Shown here: positions 8,894-12,000 of the stretch, piece after piece
How the letters are laid out: each line of letters starts with the position of its first letter
Numbering within the stretch: the stretch's first letter is position 1
Origin: Candidatus Rifleibacteriota bacterium
GTDB lineage: Bacteria > Riflebacteria > Ozemobacteria > Ozemobacterales > Ozemobacteraceae
Length of the DNA stretch: 12,000 bases
NCBI GenBank assembly: GCA_022704885.1
Contig: JAKJFO010000124.1
Span: 1-12,000 of the forward strand
Direction of reading: 5' to 3'
Made by a program: the position numbers and the translations under genes
Notes under the pieces: model-generated
Seen by the model: the letters and a program-made list of their open reading frames with translations, nothing else
What the model was told of the DNA's origin: nothing
The model's database searches: none

Positions 8894-8920
8894 CTTATAG
8901 GCAAACTTACATTGCTCCAA
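8894..8920 (-). promoter_or_regulatory. Weak candidate promoter for the FnIII gene
   Basis: On the minus strand TTGGAG (8920-8915) and TATAAG (8899-8894) are separated by 15 bp. The hexamers are reasonable but the spacing is short. It lies 17 bp upstream of the chosen start codon. Confidence 0.25.
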
Positions 8921-8932
8921 GGAAAATAAATC

Positions 8933-8975
8933 TATCTGCAATCAGATAAATTGCCAGCGGTTTTTATCTGATAAA
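8933..8975. promoter_or_regulatory. Cluster of palindromic TATCTG/CAGATA sites, possible operator
   Basis: Three copies of the hexamer TATCTG occur in alternating orientation: 8933-8938 (+), 8943-8948 (-, read as CAGATA) and 8965-8970 (+). The first two form a 6-bp-arm palindrome with a CAAT centre. ATCAGATAAA (8941-8950) and TTTATCTGAT (8963-8972) are an exact 10-bp inverted repeat with a 12-bp spacer. The third copy sits in its own palindrome, TTTATC-T-GATAAA (8963-8975). The cluster lies between the two divergent genes, just upstream of the -35 box at 8982. It looks like binding sites for a dimeric regulator; the regulator is unknown. Confidence 0.5.
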
Positions 8976-8981
8976 TGCAAG

Positions 8982-9011
8982 TTGGCAGAGCAGCGCAGGT
9001 TGTTATATGAT
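8982..9011 (+). promoter_or_regulatory. Sigma-70-like promoter for the gene at 9048
   Basis: TTGGCA (8982-8987) and TATGAT (9006-9011) are separated by 18 bp, and each matches the consensus at 5 of 6 positions. Transcription would start near 9018, leaving about 30 nt of leader containing the ribosome site AGGAG (9036-9040). Confidence 0.6.
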
Positions 9012-9047
9012 GACAGCGCAACAGAAACTTTTCAGAGGAGAACAGAG

Positions 9048-10586
9048 ATGAATATGAGATACGTTTGTTTACTTGTTTTTATGATAATTTGCGCGCTGAT
9101 CAGCCAGCCGGCACTGGCACAGGACGCCAAGGAGCTGGAAAAACAGCTGAACACCGAGCTTCGCGGCGCGCAGGGTGCCCTTTTTAATGGGAAGCTGGAT
9201 GTCGCCGACGCCGGCGTCAAAAAATGCGCAGAGCTGCTGGAAAGCCTGAAAAAACTCGATCCACAACACAAACAGCTTAAATCTTTTGAGCAGAAGTTAA
9301 GCAAATTGCAGAGTGATCTTGCCAAAAAAATTACCAAAGTTCCGGCAGATGGCGGAAAAATGCCGGGTAAGGTGTCTGCCCCGGCGACAGCAGCAGCTGG
9401 CAAAAACAAGTCGTTGCCGCGCAAAACCTCTCAGGCAATGCGTGAACTGAGCAAAACCCTCGATTCGCTCGAAAAATTCGAAAAGGACCGCCTGCAGCGC
9501 ATTCAGGAAGATTATTCTTCATACAGCATCGAATCGACGTTCAGCAGTGTTCAGGAGAAGATCGACAGCCTGCCTGGGCTGCTGGACACTGTTTCTGGCG
9601 TGGCCGCCGAAGAAGGTGCCAGCGAACACCCTGATTTTCTGGCGGCTAAAGCGCGTGTCGCAACTGTCAGCGACTGGGCCGGCAAAGAGCTGGCAAAAAC
9701 CCGCGAGAGCGTTGAGCGTCAGAAGTCGGGAGAAGCGGCTGCGGGCGCTGATGCCGGGTCGTTGAAACAGGTATGGGAAAGCTTTGACAACAAGTATTTT
9801 ACCCCGATCAACAACCTCAGCTACGATAATGATGTTGCAAAAATCGGTGAAGCTTTCGCTCTCTACAGCGAATACGGCAGTAAAAAGGCAGAACTGGCAA
9901 AGGCGCTGGCTGACTTTGAAGCAAAATACGGCACCGACCGTGACGCCATCGAAAAGGCGACTGGCGGCATGGAAGCGGTTTACCCCTGGCAGAATATCAA
10001 AAAAGCGATGACTGATATTGAAACTGTTCCTGCCCGTATGGGTGACAAGGTTAAAGAAATGATCGCTCAGGAGCTTTCGTCATTGTCGTCGCGCCATGAT
10101 TTTTATCGGCTCGAAAGGCATGCCGAAATAAACAAGCTCGAAGATTTCTGTGTCAAAAATGTTCCGGGTTATGCTGCTGACGCAGCTGTAGCAGGCAAAC
10201 TCGCCGAAGACAAAAAACTGTTCGAAGCGAAAATCGACCAGAAAACCTGGCCGGCCTGTAAGGGCACTGATACAGACCGCGCCGGCGCTCTCGAGTATCT
10301 CAAAAACAGCTGGGGTAAAGACGAAAAGCATAAATACACAGTTCTCGGCACAGTCATCACCGGCGAATGGTCGGTCCAGCAAAAAGATCTGCTGGGTCAG
10401 CCGATAATGTATGGCCTGCCGGTACTGCTGGCAGTGCAAAAACCCGAAGATCAGGCGCATGGCCTGGCGCGCGTCTTCATACTTACTCTGCGCACAGCCG
10501 AAGGTGCCGGTGTGAAGATGACTCCGCCTTTTACTTCTGATACCGTAGGCGACAGCTATTATATAAGGGCCAGCCAGATAAAGTAA
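9048..10586 (+). CDS. Exported helix-rich protein of unknown function
   Basis: I do not recognise this 512-residue protein. The start at 9048 is supported by AGGAG 7 nt upstream and by the immediate signal peptide (MNMRYVCLLVFMIICALI, probable cleavage ALA|QD after residue 24); a TTG at 8982 in the same frame lies in the promoter and is rejected. Residues 25-95 are strongly helical, with Leu/Lys/Glu/Gln-rich coiled-coil-like spacing (ELEKQLNTEL, KLSKLQSDLAKK). A flexible Pro/Ala/Gly/Lys linker spans about 99-126. A second helical region follows (about 127-415), with three Cys at 60, 368 and 404. The C-terminal 90 or so residues look beta-rich, with GEWSVQQKDLLGQPI at 439-453 and VGDSYYIRA near 500-508, and may be a separate small domain. 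It is likely periplasmic or surface-located. It is divergent from the FnIII gene and shares its regulatory region. No terminator with a T run follows it. Confidence 0.8.
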   Translation: MNMRYVCLLVFMIICALISQPALAQDAKELEKQLNTELRGAQGALFNGKLDVADAGVKKCAELLESLKKLDPQHKQLKSFEQKLSKLQSDLAKKITKVPADGGKMPGKVSAPATAAAGKNKSLPRKTSQAMRELSKTLDSLEKFEKDRLQRIQEDYSSYSIESTFSSVQEKIDSLPGLLDTVSGVAAEEGASEHPDFLAAKARVATVSDWAGKELAKTRESVERQKSGEAAAGADAGSLKQVWESFDNKYFTPINNLSYDNDVAKIGEAFALYSEYGSKKAELAKALADFEAKYGTDRDAIEKATGGMEAVYPWQNIKKAMTDIETVPARMGDKVKEMIAQELSSLSSRHDFYRLERHAEINKLEDFCVKNVPGYAADAAVAGKLAEDKKLFEAKIDQKTWPACKGTDTDRAGALEYLKNSWGKDEKHKYTVLGTVITGEWSVQQKDLLGQPIMYGLPVLLAVQKPEDQAHGLARVFILTLRTAEGAGVKMTPPFTSDTVGDSYYIRASQIK

Positions 10587-10629
10587 TTGCAGCAGTTCCC
10601 GAAATGGCTTTAAAAAGCAGCTCAGGCGT

Positions 10630-10658
10630 TTGACTGACGTCGGCAGTGATGCTATTCT
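10630..10658 (+). promoter_or_regulatory. Candidate promoter for the Uma2-FkbM unit
   Basis: TTGACT (10630-10635) and TATTCT (10653-10658) are separated by 17 bp, matching the consensus at 5 of 6 and 4 of 6 positions. It lies in the 121-bp gap after the 9048 gene and gives a leader of about 43 nt. The rest of that gap shows nothing else clear. Confidence 0.45.
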
Positions 10659-10707
10659 GGTTATGATCTTGCCCTGAATTGTTAATCCATGCTTAACAGG
10701 AGCAAAA

Positions 10708-11334
10708 ATGGTTAGATCAGCAAAAGAACGCAAAGATGACTTTACCTACGAAGATCTCTGCAGCTGGCCGGATGATGAGCGCTGGGAGCTTATCGACGGC
10801 GTCGCTTATGATATGTCACCGGCACCGTTGCGAGTGCATGCTGATATTTCAAAAGCCTTGCTGGTGGCTTTTGAACTGTATCTGCGTGGCAAACCATGCA
10901 AAGTTTACCACGCTCCATTCGATGTCAGACTGCCGCTTGGAGAGGAATCGGACAACCAGATCAAAAATGTCGTTCAACCAGATATTCTCGTTATCTGTGA
11001 CGAGAAAAAGCTCGATGACAAAGGTTGTCGTGGCGCGCCCGACCTGGTCATCGAAATATTGTCACCGACCACAGCATCGCGAGACTGCATTAAAAAACGT
11101 GCTCTTTACGAACGCCATGGTGTAAAAGAATTCTGGACAATCGATCCGACAAATCGACTTGTTCATGTTTATCTGCTCGACTCAGACGGGCGATATAGCC
11201 GATTCACTGTTTACGGCGACAGCGATGTTGTCAATGTGAGTATTTTCGACGATCTGCAGATCGACCTCAAAGAGATCTTTCCGCTTCAGGTCAAAGTTGT
11301 TCGTGAAAGTCCAAAGCAATACAAATCGAAGTAA
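10708..11334 (+). CDS. Uma2 family (DUF820) PD-(D/E)XK nuclease-fold protein
   Basis: This 208-residue protein has the length and motif order of Uma2/DUF820 proteins, which adopt a restriction-endonuclease-like PD-(D/E)XK fold and whose biological role is mostly unknown. Visible in order are: the N-terminal RWELIDGVAYDMSPAP with Glu27 and Asp30; His44; VQPDILV with Asp92; APDLVIEILSPTT with Asp112 and Glu116; then RDCIKKRALYERHGVKEFW with Asp126, Lys129/130 and Tyr134; and TIDP with Asp146. All the usual conserved acidic and basic positions are present, so it is not degenerate. The start at 10708 is backed by AGGAG (10698-10702) 5 nt upstream. It has no signal peptide and is presumably cytoplasmic, unlike its upstream neighbours. 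The FkbM gene follows after 26 bp, probably in the same transcript. These genes are commonly found in many scattered copies, so the neighbourhood says little about function. Confidence 0.9.
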   Translation: MVRSAKERKDDFTYEDLCSWPDDERWELIDGVAYDMSPAPLRVHADISKALLVAFELYLRGKPCKVYHAPFDVRLPLGEESDNQIKNVVQPDILVICDEKKLDDKGCRGAPDLVIEILSPTTASRDCIKKRALYERHGVKEFWTIDPTNRLVHVYLLDSDGRYSRFTVYGDSDVVNVSIFDDLQIDLKEIFPLQVKVVRESPKQYKSK

Positions 11335-11360
11335 CACAATCTGATGAAAGAACAAAATTC

Positions 11361-12000
11361 ATGATCAAACTTCTCAACCGGGTTTCGTTGTTCAAGCGTG
11401 TTTCCGAGGCCGGCTTCAAGCCACAGCATGTGGCTGAAGTCGGCGTTTTCAAACCCGCAACTTCCAATATCTACGAATTCATCAAGAATGGTATCAGAAC
11501 GACTCTGGTTGAGCCCGACCCGCGCTCGATCCAGCAGATCAAAGAGCATTTTGCCGGTTTGAGCAATGTTACACTGCACGAAGTTGCCATTTTTGACCGC
11601 GAAGGTGAGCTCGAGCTGGTTCAGCGTGAGGCCTCTACTTTTGTCAGCGAACTCACGGCTTCGCCGGCAATACAGAATGACGGCTACAAAGTTGCCGAAA
11701 AGGATAAATTCGTTGTTCGGGCGCTGCCTTTTGATAGAATTGACGATGGCAGCATCGATCTGCTCAGCGTTGATGTAGAAGGGGCCGAGTGGTTCGTTAT
11801 CAAGACCCTGCGCAGCCGGCCGGCAGTGATATCACTCGAAACGCATGGGGCCGCTTATGTAAACCCGTACATGAACGAAATAAGCAGCTGGATGCGTGAC
11901 AATGGTTACCGGTCGTGGTATCTGACCGGTTCAGACACGGTTTTTGTGCGCCCGGCTGTAATTCGGGCCTCTGCCGGCGACCGCCTCATGCTTAAACTGG
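11361..12000 (+). CDS. FkbM-type SAM-dependent methyltransferase, 3'-truncated by window end
   Basis: An open frame of 213 codons runs from ATG 11361 to the window edge without a stop. Its core matches FkbM-family methyltransferases: VAEVGVF (24-30) in the place of SAM-binding motif I, LVEPDP (49-54) as the acidic end of the second strand, NVTLHEVAIFDREGELEL (69-86), then IDLLSVDVEGAEWFVIKTL (132-150), the hallmark 'iDllkiDvEGaE' segment, and ISLETHG (157-163). FkbM proteins usually O-methylate sugars, polyketides or other small molecules; the substrate here is unknown. Motif I lacks the usual second Gly (GVFKPATSN instead of a GxxxG pattern). The ribosome site is weak (GAAAG at 11346-11350, 10 nt away), consistent with translation following the Uma2 gene 26 bp upstream. 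The C-terminus is not visible. Confidence 0.82.
   Translation, partial: MIKLLNRVSLFKRVSEAGFKPQHVAEVGVFKPATSNIYEFIKNGIRTTLVEPDPRSIQQIKEHFAGLSNVTLHEVAIFDREGELELVQREASTFVSELTASPAIQNDGYKVAEKDKFVVRALPFDRIDDGSIDLLSVDVEGAEWFVIKTLRSRPAVISLETHGAAYVNPYMNEISSWMRDNGYRSWYLTGSDTVFVRPAVIRASAGDRLMLKL

Noticed and set aside
8878..8904. TTG start extending the FnIII protein by nine residues
   Set aside because: The extra residues do not fit a signal peptide, overlap the candidate -10 box, and lack a better ribosome site than the ATG at 8877.
8982..9047. TTG start extending the 9048 protein by 22 residues
   Set aside because: The stretch covers the promoter and the ribosome site; ATG 9048 has AGGAG at ideal spacing and begins directly with the signal peptide.
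10607..10618. Small GCTTT/AAAGC hairpin after the 9048 gene as a terminator
   Set aside because: The stem is five A/T-rich pairs with a two-base loop and no following T run, so it is too weak.
10080..10733. 217-codon minus-strand frame overlapping the 9048 gene end and the Uma2 start
   Set aside because: It overlaps two well-supported plus-strand genes, including the Uma2 ribosome site and start, and its translation shows no recognisable domain.
11344..11364. Six-codon ORF (MKEQNS) overlapping the FkbM start
   Set aside because: It is too short to call as a gene and has no clear ribosome site; a leader-peptide role cannot be supported.

Overview
The window carries six protein-coding genes on about 94% of its length and has no RNA gene, mobile element or CRISPR array that I can see. 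Moderate GC content, Sec-type signal peptides on three products, a giant alpha-2-macroglobulin-like protein and a TPR cell-envelope-type protein suggest a Gram-negative (diderm) bacterium. The macroglobulin resembles the long type common in Bacteroidetes and various candidate phyla more than the E. coli lipoprotein type. I cannot place the organism; a little-studied diderm lineage (for example Riflebacteria-like) is only a guess.

Layout. 1-875 (+): 3' end of a tetratricopeptide-repeat protein, closed by a strong intrinsic terminator (890-914). 1060-7041 (+): a 1993-residue secreted alpha-2-macroglobulin family protein with an intact CSEQ thioester motif, followed by a second terminator (7064-7101). 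7243-8877 (-): a convergent gene for an exported protein with four fibronectin type III domains and a C-terminal domain that looks like a thioredoxin fold without catalytic cysteines. 8878-9047: a divergent intergenic region with a cluster of palindromic TATCTG/CAGATA sites beside a good sigma-70-like promoter. 9048-10586 (+): an exported, helix-rich protein of unknown function. 10708-11334 (+): a Uma2 (DUF820) PD-(D/E)XK nuclease-fold protein. 11361-12000 (+): the 5' part of an FkbM-type methyltransferase gene, cut by the window end.

How the genes relate. The first four complete or partial envelope genes (TPR, macroglobulin, FnIII, helical exported protein) point to periplasmic or surface functions, but each seems to be its own transcription unit: two have terminators and one pair is divergent. 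Only the Uma2 and FkbM genes (26 bp apart) look co-transcribed. The E. coli macroglobulin partner pbpC (penicillin-binding protein 1C) is not next to the macroglobulin gene. I do not see a convincing new multi-gene system. The most unusual items are the FnIII/thioredoxin-like fusion, the palindrome cluster in the divergent promoter region, and the unassigned exported protein at 9048. All intergenic gaps are about 200 bp or less.
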